Source: Henriciella pelagia (GTDB taxonomy: Bacteria > Pseudomonadota > Alphaproteobacteria > Caulobacterales > Hyphomonadaceae). From it: a stretch of DNA of 64,000 nt. The notes below the pieces were generated by a model. It worked only from the letters and a program-made list of their open reading frames with translations. It was not told the DNA's origin and searched no databases. Below, in pieces: positions 51,907 through 60,669 of the stretch. Location of the stretch: NCBI RefSeq assembly GCF_002088945.1, contig NZ_NCSU01000006.1:1-64000 (forward strand). Direction: 5' to 3'. A program made the translations under genes and the position numbers. The stretch's first letter is position 1, and every line of letters begins with the position of its first letter.

Positions 51907-53301
51907 ATGTCCAAAGACTACGCTGTGGCCGATATCTCCCTGGCCGATTTCGGCCGCAAGGAAATCGCGATTGCCGAGACGGAAATGCCGGGTCTGATGG
52001 CGGCGCGCGAGGAGTATGGCGCCGAACAGCCGCTCAAGGGTGCGCGCATTGCCGGCTCGCTTCATATGACGATCCAGACGGCGGTCCTGATCCAGACGCT
52101 GGAAGCGCTTGGCGCTGAGGTGCGCTGGGCCAGCTGCAACATCTATTCGACGCAGGACCACGCCGCTGCCGCCATCGCGGACAATGGCACCCCGGTCTTC
52201 GCTCACAAGGGCGAGACGCTCGAGGAATATTGGGACTTTTGCGACAAGATCTATGAGTGGCCGGATGGCAGGACGGTCAATCTGATCCTCGACGATGGCG
52301 GCGATGCCACCATGTACCTGATCCTCGGCGAGAAGGCGGAGAAGGACCCGTCCGTTCTCGACAAGCCGAAATCGGATGAAGAGGTCGCCCTGTTCAAGCA
52401 GATCAGGAAACGGATCGCGCAGTCACCCGGCTGGTTCGCCCGTATCAAGGCCGGCATCCGCGGCGTCTCCGAAGAGACGACAACCGGCGTCAATCGCCTG
52501 TACCAGCTGGAGAAGCGCGGCGAGCTGCCCTTCCCGGCAATCAACGTCAACGATTCCGTCACCAAGTCGAAATTCGACAACAAGTATGGCTGCAAGGAAT
52601 CGCTGGTCGACGCGATCCGACGCGGCACGGATGTGATGATGGCTGGCAAGACGGCGTTTGTCGCCGGTTACGGCGATGTCGGCAAGGGCTCGGCGGCCTC
52701 ACTGTCAGGCGCCGGTGCCCGCGTGACGGTGTCCGAAGTCGACCCGATTTGCGCCCTGCAGGCCGCGATGGACGGTTATGACGTCCAGACCATTGAGACG
52801 ATGGCGCCGAAAGCCGACATCTTTGTCACCGCAACCGGCAACAAGGACATCCTGACTGTCGACCATATGCGCGCGATGAAGGATATGGCGATCGTCTGCA
52901 ATATCGGCCATTTCGACAATGAAATTCAGGTCGAAGGCCTGCGCAATTTCAAGTGGACCAATATCAAGCCGCAAGTCGACATGATCGAATTTCCAGATGG
53001 CAAGCGGATCATCCTCCTGTCTGAAGGGCGCCTTGTGAACCTTGGCAATGCGACGGGCCACCCAAGCTTCGTGATGTCGGCCAGCTTCACCAACCAGACA
53101 CTTGCTCAGATAGCGCTTCACAAGAATGATGGCGAGTACAAGAACTCGGTCTACACGCTGCCCAAGCACCTCGATGAGAAGGTTGCGCGCCTTCACCTCG
53201 CCAAGCTCGGCGTGGGCCTGACGGAGCTTTCCGAGGAGCAGGCCGACTATATTGGTGTGACGCCGGAAGGCCCGTACAAGCCGGAGCATTACCGCTACTA
53301 G
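51907..53301 (+). CDS. ahcY: Adenosylhomocysteinase
   Basis: A 464-residue cytoplasmic NAD-dependent enzyme that cleaves S-adenosylhomocysteine to homocysteine and adenosine, keeping methyltransferases free of product inhibition. It shows [15 protein letters not shown], the substrate segment [14 protein letters not shown], the NAD-binding [36 protein letters not shown], and the C-terminal KPEHYRY with the essential Lys/Tyr tail. The alphaproteobacterial insertion ([26 protein letters not shown]) is present. AAGGAT precedes the ATG. Confidence 0.97.
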   Translation: MSKDYAVADISLADFGRKEIAIAETEMPGLMAAREEYGAEQPLKGARIAGSLHMTIQTAVLIQTLEALGAEVRWASCNIYSTQDHAAAAIADNGTPVFAHKGETLEEYWDFCDKIYEWPDGRTVNLILDDGGDATMYLILGEKAEKDPSVLDKPKSDEEVALFKQIRKRIAQSPGWFARIKAGIRGVSEETTTGVNRLYQLEKRGELPFPAINVNDSVTKSKFDNKYGCKESLVDAIRRGTDVMMAGKTAFVAGYGDVGKGSAASLSGAGARVTVSEVDPICALQAAMDGYDVQTIETMAPKADIFVTATGNKDILTVDHMRAMKDMAIVCNIGHFDNEIQVEGLRNFKWTNIKPQVDMIEFPDGKRIILLSEGRLVNLGNATGHPSFVMSASFTNQTLAQIALHKNDGEYKNSVYTLPKHLDEKVARLHLAKLGVGLTELSEEQADYIGVTPEGPYKPEHYRY

Positions 53302-53312
53302 CACACACCATA

Positions 53313-53326
53313 GGTGAAATTTCACC
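53313..53326 (+). terminator. Candidate terminator after ahcY
   Basis: A perfect palindrome GGTGAAATTTCACC begins 11 nt after the ahcY stop and is followed by GGTTGGTTTT. A short stem with a modest T-run; plausible rho-independent terminator. Confidence 0.5.
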
Positions 53327-53395
53327 GGTTGGTTTTGCCTGATTTCAAACCCTTCGTGATTTAGCTCCTGGCTGAATTGCGGAGGGTTTTTCCAC

Positions 53396-54325
53396 ATGAC
53401 TATTCTGACCCGGCTCGTGCTGGTTGCACTGACCGTCGCGCTATCGTCCTGTTCCGAGGCGATGCTGAATTCCGAAAGCAATGGGCGGCAAATTCCGGCC
53501 AGCTACCCCCTCATGGTAACGCGCGACGCGAACCCTGCAGTGCTTGGCGATGTCGCAACCGGTCAGCCAAAACTGGTCAACTCCGAATTGCCGGCAGAGT
53601 TCGAGATGGTCCGGGCCGATCCGAATTGCCGGATGCCGCGGCCTGCGCAGGGCGCAAAGCTGGCCTACGTCTATACCTATGGCGGCGGCGAGAAGACACC
53701 CCTGCAATATGTCCCCGGTACGAGCAATGCGGCCTCGCTTCAGGCCGATATCAAACGGAGCCGCACGATTGCGGGCACGTTTGCCGGCGAAAATCCCGAA
53801 AGCTCAGCGCTCGCCAGTGAAGCCGCTGCATTCGCACGGGGCAATGCAGTGGAGTGGCTGTCGCGGATTGATGTTCTTGTGACCGAAACGGAAGCGCCTG
53901 TCTTCCTCGTGCTCACATCCTATGATGCGGTGCTGTGGAACATTCAGACGGCCCCCGGTGTCGAAATCGATGGTATTGTGGTCAGTGCCTATGAGGGCGG
54001 CGCTATCGCCAATGGCGTGGATGCCCGCCGCACAGGTTTCATGGGCTTTCGCGGCGCGCCAGGCGGCAAATGCTATCTGAAGGGCGTGGCCTATCAATCC
54101 CTCACCCCCGCATTCCAGCAGAGTATGCACAAGCGCTTTGGCCGCAAGGCAAGCTGGCTCCTGACTGAGCCCCCTGGAACGGGCGTCAAGGCTGTTCTGG
54201 TTGGTGATGTGCCAGACCAGCCTTTCCAGCAGCAGCCGATCTCGACGATCCAGCTGCCATCCTATGTTTGGCCCTATTGGGGCTCACGCGACGACGCCTT
54301 CAAATATTTCGGCTTGAAAGGCTAG
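53396..54325 (+). CDS. Hypothetical lipoprotein
   Basis: A 309-residue protein with a signal sequence and lipobox ALSSC (Cys19). The mature part has no recognisable catalytic motif. Features include YVYTYGGGEKTPLQYVPGTSNAASL, then EAPVFLVLTSYDAVLWNIQTAPGVEIDGIVVSAYEGGAIANGV, and a C-terminal aromatic stretch (LPSYVWPYWGSRDDAFKYFGLKG). GGAGG lies 9 nt before the ATG. Possibly a surface or periplasmic binding protein; I do not recognise the family. It precedes the beta-helix/cytochrome pair on the same strand, with a 62-nt gap. Confidence 0.6.
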   Translation: MTILTRLVLVALTVALSSCSEAMLNSESNGRQIPASYPLMVTRDANPAVLGDVATGQPKLVNSELPAEFEMVRADPNCRMPRPAQGAKLAYVYTYGGGEKTPLQYVPGTSNAASLQADIKRSRTIAGTFAGENPESSALASEAAAFARGNAVEWLSRIDVLVTETEAPVFLVLTSYDAVLWNIQTAPGVEIDGIVVSAYEGGAIANGVDARRTGFMGFRGAPGGKCYLKGVAYQSLTPAFQQSMHKRFGRKASWLLTEPPGTGVKAVLVGDVPDQPFQQQPISTIQLPSYVWPYWGSRDDAFKYFGLKG

Positions 54326-54387
54326 GCTTGCCGAAGTGCTGAAAAAGAATGACAGTCCCGTCAACAATCGATTGGGAGGTCATTCAA

Positions 54388-55650
54388 ATGCGTATCTTGA
54401 TGATGGGGGCGGCTGTGGCCGTTCTTGCGGCGTGTGGTGGTGGAGACGAGCCGAGCGATGCGGACGCGGACACCGGCACTGTCGCGGAGCAGCCGGCTGC
54501 TGATGGCGCGGCCGTTCTTGAGCCGGGCGATGACTTCCAGGCCCGGCTGCAGACCATGCTGATCGAAGCCGAAGAAGGCAGCACCATCACCTTGCCGGAA
54601 GGCACTTTCATGATGACAGACGGGCTTTCGCTTGATGTCGATGGTGTCACGATCACCGGCGCAGGCCAGGGTGCAACCATTCTCGATTTTTCCGGACAGC
54701 GCGGATCGGGTGAAGGCCTCCTCATCACATCAGACGATGTCACCCTCGAAAACTTCTCCATTCAGGAAACCAAGGGAGATGGCATAAAGTCCAAGGGGGC
54801 AGACCGCATCATCTACCGCGATCTCACGGTGGAGTGGCTCGGCGACCCCGATCCTGAAAACGGCGCATATGGTGTCTATCCGGTCGAGAGCACGGATGTT
54901 CTCGTCGAACGGGTCACGGTGCGCGGGGCGTCGGATGCCGGTATCTATGTGGGCCAGTCGAACAATATCATCGTCCGCGACTCGGTTGCCGAGAAGAATG
55001 TCGCCGGCATCGAGATTGAAAACTCGACGCATGCCGAAGTGTACGGGAACGTCGTCACGCAGAATACAGGCGGTGTTCTGGTGTTCGACCTGCCGGACCT
55101 GCCAGTGATGGGCGGCAACTCCACCCGTATCTACAATAACGACATCTACTCGAACAACACGCCAAACTTCGCCCCGCCGGGCAATATCGTTGCAGGCGTG
55201 CCTGCTGGCACCGGCGTGATCATCATGGCGAATGACAAGGTCGTGGTCGAGAATAACCGTTTCGAGGACAATCAGACCGTCCAGGTCCTGATCACGGCCT
55301 ATACCGAGCCGTTCACCGATGAGGATTACAATCCGCTGCCGCGCAATGTCGTGGTGAAGGGAAACACTTACGGCACGGGCGGAAACAATCCGGATGGACG
55401 CCTTGCCGAGATCGCGCCGCTGCTGGGTGGTAGCCTGCCGCCTATCGTGTGGGACGGCGTGACGCGCTGGGGCGAGAATGAGGATATCGACAACAATATC
55501 GTCATCGACGAGGGTGAGGGTGTCGGCTTTATCAATATCGGTTTCGGCACCTATCCGATGGACCTTGCCAATGTTTCGCCGAGCATGGAACGTCCCGGCG
55601 GCGAGGCGTTTGGCGAGCTTGAACCGGTGACCCTGTCGCATAGCGAATGA
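54388..55650 (+). CDS. Parallel beta-helix lipoprotein (partner of the SO2930-type cytochrome)
   Basis: A 420-residue lipoprotein (signal with lipobox VLAAC, followed by GGG) folding as a right-handed beta-helix. Pectate-lyase-like coils run through AGQGATILDFSGQRGSGEGLLITSDDVTLENFSIQETKGDGIKSKGADRIIYRDLTVEW, then NNIIVRDSVAEKNVAGIEIENSTHAEVYGNVVTQNTGGVLVFD. From memory it corresponds to the TIGR03805 group, which is almost always next to the diheme cytochrome family TIGR03806, as here (ATGA overlap). ATG at 54388 is chosen for GGGAGG upstream and the immediate lipoprotein signal. Substrate unknown, perhaps a polysaccharide. Confidence 0.82.
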   Translation: MRILMMGAAVAVLAACGGGDEPSDADADTGTVAEQPAADGAAVLEPGDDFQARLQTMLIEAEEGSTITLPEGTFMMTDGLSLDVDGVTITGAGQGATILDFSGQRGSGEGLLITSDDVTLENFSIQETKGDGIKSKGADRIIYRDLTVEWLGDPDPENGAYGVYPVESTDVLVERVTVRGASDAGIYVGQSNNIIVRDSVAEKNVAGIEIENSTHAEVYGNVVTQNTGGVLVFDLPDLPVMGGNSTRIYNNDIYSNNTPNFAPPGNIVAGVPAGTGVIIMANDKVVVENNRFEDNQTVQVLITAYTEPFTDEDYNPLPRNVVVKGNTYGTGGNNPDGRLAEIAPLLGGSLPPIVWDGVTRWGENEDIDNNIVIDEGEGVGFINIGFGTYPMDLANVSPSMERPGGEAFGELEPVTLSHSE

Positions 55651-56687
55651 GACGGGCGCTTCTCGCTGCCCTGACAGGGCTGCTGGTGGCTTGCGGCAAG
55701 CCGGTCGCCGGTCCGGACATGGATGTAATCCTGGCCGACAAACCGGCCCGGACGCTGGCAGAGTATGGTTTCTTTCAGGATGTGTCGGCGCGGGAGCCTG
55801 CGCGCGGCGTCGTGGCCTATGACCTGATCAATCCGCTCTTCTCTGACCATGCGAGCAAGCACCGGCTGGTCTTTGTGCCGGTTGGCGAAGCGGCGACCTA
55901 TAATGGCGACGACGTGTTCGACTTTCCGGTCGGCAGTGTTTTGATCAAGACATTCGCCTTCGCGCCGGACATGCGCCAGCCGGAGGAGGGGGAGCGCTAT
56001 CGCGAGACGCGCCTGCTCATTCGCAAGGCCGATGGCTGGGCGGCCTATCCCTATGTCTGGAACGAGGACGAGACCGAGGCGACCTATGCGCCTGCCGGAG
56101 ACTGGCTGGACGTGGCTTTCGTGGACCCGGCGGGCGAGCCAGTCTCCATCGAATACCGCGTGCCCAACCAGAACCAGTGCAAGACCTGTCACCAGATGGG
56201 CGATGATATCGCGCCGATCGGTCCGAAGGCCCGCAATCTCAATCACGAGGGGCCATACGGGAAGATGCAGCTCGCCGACTGGTCGGCGCGGGGCATTCTG
56301 AGCGGCCTGCCGGATGCGCCGCCTGCGGTGCCGAGCGTGGCCGGCATGAACGCAAGTGTGGAGGGGCGGGCGCGGGCCTATCTCGATATTAATTGTGCAC
56401 ATTGCCACCGGGCGGAAGGGTCCGCCTCGAATTCGGGCCTGTGGCTGGGTTATGACGAGGCTGAACCGACAAAGCTTGGCATCGGCAAGCACCCGACCGC
56501 AGCTGGTCGCGGCTCAGGCGATGCAGTGTTCGTCGTCGCGCCGGGCGAGGCGGACAATTCCATCCTGACCTATCGCATGGCGTCCACGGAAGCTGGCATA
56601 GCCATGCCGGAGCTTGGCCGCGCGCTCATTGACGAAGATGGGCTGGAGCTGGTGCGGGACTGGATATCCGGGATAGAAGCCTACTGA
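55647..56687 (+). CDS. Diheme c-type cytochrome, SO2930/HNE_0200 family
   Basis: A 346-residue lipoprotein (lipobox LLVAC, Cys16) with two heme-binding sites, QCKTCHQMG (Cys178, Cys181, His182) and NCAHCHRAEG (Cys250, Cys253, His254). The N-terminal part (ARGVVAYDLINPLFSDHASKHRLVFVPVG and WAAYPYVWNEDETEA) is typical of this uncharacterised family, first noted in Shewanella (SO_2930) and Hyphomonas (HNE_0200). It overlaps the beta-helix gene by 4 nt, so the two are made together. A redox enzyme acting on a substrate bound by the beta-helix protein is conceivable but unproven. Confidence 0.85.
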   Translation: MRRALLAALTGLLVACGKPVAGPDMDVILADKPARTLAEYGFFQDVSAREPARGVVAYDLINPLFSDHASKHRLVFVPVGEAATYNGDDVFDFPVGSVLIKTFAFAPDMRQPEEGERYRETRLLIRKADGWAAYPYVWNEDETEATYAPAGDWLDVAFVDPAGEPVSIEYRVPNQNQCKTCHQMGDDIAPIGPKARNLNHEGPYGKMQLADWSARGILSGLPDAPPAVPSVAGMNASVEGRARAYLDINCAHCHRAEGSASNSGLWLGYDEAEPTKLGIGKHPTAAGRGSGDAVFVVAPGEADNSILTYRMASTEAGIAMPELGRALIDEDGLELVRDWISGIEAY

Positions 56688-57055
56688 GCGGTTGTCACAT
56701 CAGTCGAAGTGATGAGGTCGCCATCGCAGAATATTTCGACACGCTCCGGTTGATGTCCTCTGGTTCTATAGACGATCTTGCCGAGACCTTCCTTCGGTCC
56801 CCACTCGACGACATCAAGCTTCAGCGTGCCGTTCTCGTCGACGCCTTGCGGCTCGAAGCGGCGGGACAGGCCGTCATCCTCGATCTCGACGACTACGGTC
56901 AGGTTGCGCGGCGGGCCGCCCGGTCCGGGCATCATGTTGACCCATGCGCTGGTATCCGTGATCGAGAAATTGCAGAGCGGCGAGGGCGTGGCTTTTCCGG
57001 GCATCAGGCAGGCTCCAGTCAGGGCGAGTGGCAGCAGGGGAAACGCGCGTTTCAT
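56681..57055 (-). CDS. Small exported lipoprotein, unknown
   Basis: A 124-residue protein with a signal sequence and lipobox LTGAC (Cys16). A small beta-rich domain follows (NLTVVVEIEDDGLSRRFEPQGVDENGTLKLDVVEWG, then ERVEIFCDGDLIT). GGAG precedes the ATG. Its stop overlaps the convergent cytochrome gene end by 7 nt. It lies 8 nt after the S8 autotransporter on the same strand, so the two are likely co-transcribed. No family recognised. Confidence 0.62.
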   Translation of the reverse strand: MKRAFPLLPLALTGACLMPGKATPSPLCNFSITDTSAWVNMMPGPGGPPRNLTVVVEIEDDGLSRRFEPQGVDENGTLKLDVVEWGPKEGLGKIVYRTRGHQPERVEIFCDGDLITSTDVTTAQ

Positions 57056-57063
57056 GATATCTC

Positions 57064-59475
57064 CTACCAGTTCTTCGACAGGCTGAACCAGTAGACAGAC
57101 GCGGCATCGGCGTCTTCAACATGGTTTGGCTGGGTCGAGAGGGCGGCGGTGAAGCCGGCATTGATATGACCCGGCAGGCGGAAACCCCAGCGGGCCTCGT
57201 AATTGATCTCCCGGCCACTTGGCGTGAGCGGGGCATTGATCGTCCGCGTGATGAAGTTGAAGGTCTCATCAAGGCCGGTCACGCCTTCGAAGTTCAATGT
57301 GCCTGTCTCGGCGCGGCGGGGCTGCGCGATGACGAGGCCAAGGCTGCCGATGGCGGTGATCGTGTCTGCGCCGATCGACCAGCGGCTTGTCCAGACATTG
57401 CTCGTGTCCACGCCCGGCAGGTCGACCGAAGCGGCTTCCATGCCGGCTGACAGGCGCAACTTGTTCAGCGGCCGCCAGGCGCCTTCGAGTGCGTAGGCCG
57501 AAAGCTTTGAGCGGTCCTCGCCGCCAAACCGGCTCTGGACATAGCCCCCGAGGGCTGTGCGGTCGTCCTGGATATTGCTGAGCTGTGCCCGCCATCCCCA
57601 GTCGCGCTGTATCCTTGAGAGCCCGATGCCGGACACGGCGAGGTCTTCATCATCCGATGAAAAGATCTCGAACGACATGTTGCCCACATCGTGGCTGTAG
57701 CGCGCCCATCCGCCGTCGGAGAAGCCCGTGCGTGCCCCGGCTTCATTGATCAGGCTGGTCTCTGGCGCGAGCGATTTTGCGCCAAAGCCGCGGCCGAACT
57801 CAACGCCGCCGCCCGCAAAGAGATATTGCGCTGTGAACTGGGCCGGCGGCGCTTCGTCATAGGGGATGGCCGGATTGTCGCGGAAGGCAGCCTGGTGCCA
57901 GGAGAAGGTCACTGGGCCTTGCCTGAAGGCGTGCGCCTGCCCGGCCATCGAGTCAGCGCGCTGGTCGAAGTCGGCAATGCGCGCTTCGCCTTTTGGCAGG
58001 ATGGCTGCGGCATCGAAGCGATAGGCGCGATTGAACTTGTCCGTGAACACAAGCTCGCCCAGGGCGCCGGGCTGGCTTGCCCAATCGCCAAATGCACCTT
58101 CGGCGGGGGCAATGGCGAGGGCGGTGGACTGGACTTTCCCATCAATCGTGAAGCTGGTTGCGCCCTGTGGGGCAAAGGCCGCAGCGAGATCGAGAATACC
58201 GACGCCAGAGACTGCATCGACGCCGACACCGGCCGCTTCCCCGCGGATCAGGTCCGGATTGTTGTCGACATAGTCCTGCGCGCTGTCGAGCAGGGCGGCA
58301 AGGGCGTCTTCGGGGGCCAAATTGGGGAAGACATCGAGCATCAGGGCCAGCGCGCCGGAGACATAGGGCGCGGCAAAGCTTGTTCCGTTCACGCGGTAGT
58401 AGTCGCCAATGTCGTCGTCATCATTGCAGTTACTGCTCTGACCGGGTGAACAGGTTGGCTGGTCGGGAAAGATGACATCATCGTCCGGGCCGGTCGTCAG
58501 CACGCCCTCGCCGGGCGCGAGGATGTAATAATTCTTGGTGTTCGCCGATCCGTTGAGCCCTTCGCCATTGCCGGCGCGGTTGGAGAAATCGGAGATCACG
58601 CCATTGAGGTCGATTGAACCGACGGCCACGACACGGCCCAGCGTTCCGGCGGCTCCTGCGATATTTGCGGGCTCGGTCGGGGAGATGCCGGTGGCGGGAT
58701 CAGTAATAGATGGATCGTCCTCATTGGGTGCGGCAGGGGCCGCTTCATTGCCTGCGGACACCACAACGAGAACACCGGCAGCGGTCGCCCGGCGGATCGC
58801 ATTTTCGAGCGACGGGTCAGTATCCGGCTCACCGCCGAGGGAAAGGTTGATGATCCGCGCGCCATTCGAGATGGCGGCGTCGATGGCGCGGGCGAGATCG
58901 GCGTCGCGAAACTTGCATCCGCCATCATCACCGGTTTCCTGGCAGCTGCCCGGCCGGTCTGCGCGAATGGCAAGAATGTCCGCCTCGAACGAGATGCCGT
59001 GGCCTGCGATATCATTCTTGTTGGCCGCGATGACGCCCGTCACCAGCGTGCCATGACCTTCGCTGTCTACATCGTCTGCACCACGGGTCGCGGCATTCAC
59101 ATCGAAGGACGCGCTGACAATGCGGCCCGTGAGATCCGGATGGTCGGGGTCGGTATTGGTGTCGATGACGGCGATGAGGATGCCATTGCCGGTCGCGCCT
59201 GCAGCATAGGCCGATGAAGCGCTGATCACCGGCAGGCCGCCTGTTCGAATGTACTCCTGCGTCTCGAAACTGCTCGCCGGAGGGGGCGGCGGTGGTGGTG
59301 GCGGAGGAGGAGGGGGAGGTGGTGGCGGTGGTGGGGGCGGCAGCACCGTTCCGCCGCCACCGCCGCCGCTGGCACCACCACCGCCGCATGCCGCCGCGCC
59401 CATGAGCAGCGGCACCGCAAGGCTGGCCGTCATGAAGAGTTTGCGGACCCGGAGTGAGGAGGGGCGGTGAGACAT
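57064..59475 (-). CDS. Subtilisin-family (S8) autotransporter, lipoprotein type
   Basis: An 803-residue secreted protease. The signal sequence has lipobox GAAAC (Cys30), then a Gly-rich stretch and 21 consecutive prolines (residues 46-66). The S8 peptidase domain has catalytic Asp105 (IAVIDTNTD), His141 (SEGHGTLVTG) and Ser366 (VNGTSFAAPYVSG). The last 270 or so residues form an autotransporter-type beta-barrel ending WFSLSKNW. ATG at 59475 is chosen because the signal follows directly; the frame is open 132 nt further upstream. The layout recalls NalP of Neisseria, a lipoprotein autotransporter that sheds surface proteins. Substrates unknown. Confidence 0.87.
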   Translation of the reverse strand: MSHRPSSLRVRKLFMTASLAVPLLMGAAACGGGGASGGGGGGTVLPPPPPPPPPPPPPPPPPPPPPASSFETQEYIRTGGLPVISASSAYAAGATGNGILIAVIDTNTDPDHPDLTGRIVSASFDVNAATRGADDVDSEGHGTLVTGVIAANKNDIAGHGISFEADILAIRADRPGSCQETGDDGGCKFRDADLARAIDAAISNGARIINLSLGGEPDTDPSLENAIRRATAAGVLVVVSAGNEAAPAAPNEDDPSITDPATGISPTEPANIAGAAGTLGRVVAVGSIDLNGVISDFSNRAGNGEGLNGSANTKNYYILAPGEGVLTTGPDDDVIFPDQPTCSPGQSSNCNDDDDIGDYYRVNGTSFAAPYVSGALALMLDVFPNLAPEDALAALLDSAQDYVDNNPDLIRGEAAGVGVDAVSGVGILDLAAAFAPQGATSFTIDGKVQSTALAIAPAEGAFGDWASQPGALGELVFTDKFNRAYRFDAAAILPKGEARIADFDQRADSMAGQAHAFRQGPVTFSWHQAAFRDNPAIPYDEAPPAQFTAQYLFAGGGVEFGRGFGAKSLAPETSLINEAGARTGFSDGGWARYSHDVGNMSFEIFSSDDEDLAVSGIGLSRIQRDWGWRAQLSNIQDDRTALGGYVQSRFGGEDRSKLSAYALEGAWRPLNKLRLSAGMEAASVDLPGVDTSNVWTSRWSIGADTITAIGSLGLVIAQPRRAETGTLNFEGVTGLDETFNFITRTINAPLTPSGREINYEARWGFRLPGHINAGFTAALSTQPNHVEDADAASVYWFSLSKNW

Positions 59476-59607
59476 GATGCGAGTGCTTTCCCTGATGCAG
59501 CAGTTCCATCTGCAATGAAGAATGGTAGGCCGATTGGCCCCGACGCCCAAACCCGGCGGGTGATTTCGTTTACATTTGCAGAATGTCGCCTCAAGAATGA
59601 ACGGCAA

Positions 59608-60573
59608 ATGAAATTCGGGATGGGAACTGTGATGGCGAAATTTGCTGCGTTGATCGGCTGCGCGAGCCTGGTGCTCGCCGTGTCACATGGGGTCGGTCAC
59701 ACGCTGCAGGCATCGGCCGAGGTTGTCTCCGTCATGCCGCTAGGGCCGGAATGTGCGCGGCGTGCGGAGGCGCTGCCTGCCCAGATCGACGCGGCGATTG
59801 AGGCAGAAGCGGGCGGTGATCGTCTCGTCCGGCAGATTGTGCCCTGTTTGAGAGTGTCGGACCCGGCTGTCCGCGATGGTTTTGCCTACACGTCCCTTGC
59901 CCGATTGTTGCGAGGCGGAGCCGTGTCGATGGAAGAACGCCGCCTCTTGCTCAGGGAGCTGTTGGCGGATCTTTCACCGGACGCGCTGGACATGCACGGC
60001 TTCGGCAAGCCTTTCGCCGCCCTGGTCCTGTCCGAGGTCGCGCGAACCGATCGCGTCGCGCCGTGGATGATGGCAGCTGAGCGCAAGGCGCTGGTCGAAA
60101 CCGGCGCGGCCTATCTGGAAGACATTACAGATTATCGCGGCTTTATCGATGGCGAAGGCTGGCGGCATGGCGTGGCGCATGGCGCAGACCTGTTGATGCA
60201 ACTCAGCCTGAATGAGGCAGTCGATGAGGCGGATGCAGCGCGCATGCTTGCGGCAATCGGCACCCAGGTCGCGCCGCGCGACGGGCCAGCCTATGTTTTC
60301 GACGAGCCGCGCCGTCTGTCGCGGCCATTGCTGTTCCTGACGCAACGCGGACTATTGGGTGAAGACGAGCTCACAGCCTGGTTTGAGGCGATGGGCGATC
60401 CTGCGCCGCTCGCCTCATGGGATGACGCCTTTTCGTCGGAGGAGGCGCTTGCCCGCCGGCATAATCTTCGGGCCTTTGCCTATGTGGTGCTCGTCTCGGC
60501 GACGGAAAGCGACGACGAAAACCTCAAGAAACTGCGGCCGGGGGCGCTTCACCTGCTCACCACAATCCCCTGA
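59608..60573 (+). CDS. DUF2785-domain exported protein
   Basis: About 321 residues. A hydrophobic leader (MAKFAALIGCASLVLAVSHGVGHTLQASA) is followed by an all-helical domain with the DUF2785 hallmark DYRGFIDGEGWRHGVAHGADLLMQLSLN and RPLLFLTQRGLL. ATG at 59608 is used; an ATG at 59632, with GGGATGGGA upstream, is an equally good start. The open frame continues upstream towards the divergent autotransporter gene but without conserved residues. Function of the family is unknown; it often resembles HEAT-like helical repeats. Confidence 0.72.
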   Translation: MKFGMGTVMAKFAALIGCASLVLAVSHGVGHTLQASAEVVSVMPLGPECARRAEALPAQIDAAIEAEAGGDRLVRQIVPCLRVSDPAVRDGFAYTSLARLLRGGAVSMEERRLLLRELLADLSPDALDMHGFGKPFAALVLSEVARTDRVAPWMMAAERKALVETGAAYLEDITDYRGFIDGEGWRHGVAHGADLLMQLSLNEAVDEADAARMLAAIGTQVAPRDGPAYVFDEPRRLSRPLLFLTQRGLLGEDELTAWFEAMGDPAPLASWDDAFSSEEALARRHNLRAFAYVVLVSATESDDENLKKLRPGALHLLTTIP

Positions 60574-60587
60574 TGGTTACCACGCCA

Positions 60588-60603
60588 TTAACCCGGACTT
60601 AAC
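60588..60603 (+). promoter_or_regulatory. CtrA-type binding site upstream of divL
   Basis: TTAACCCGGACTTAAC is a perfect match to TTAA-N7-TTAAC, the full CtrA box of Caulobacterales, 66 nt before the divL start. CtrA is the cell-cycle master regulator whose activation pathway includes DivL, so feedback control is plausible. Binding is inferred from the consensus alone. Confidence 0.65.
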
Positions 60604-60669
60604 GCGAACAGCCCATTGCGTTAACTAGTAGATTGGCCCGCGCGCCAGTGATTCGCGCCGGAGGAAGAC

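Noticed and set aside
54730-56492. Two open frames of about 300 codons on the minus strand
   Set aside because: Antisense to the beta-helix and diheme cytochrome genes, both of which show clear lipoprotein signals and heme motifs.
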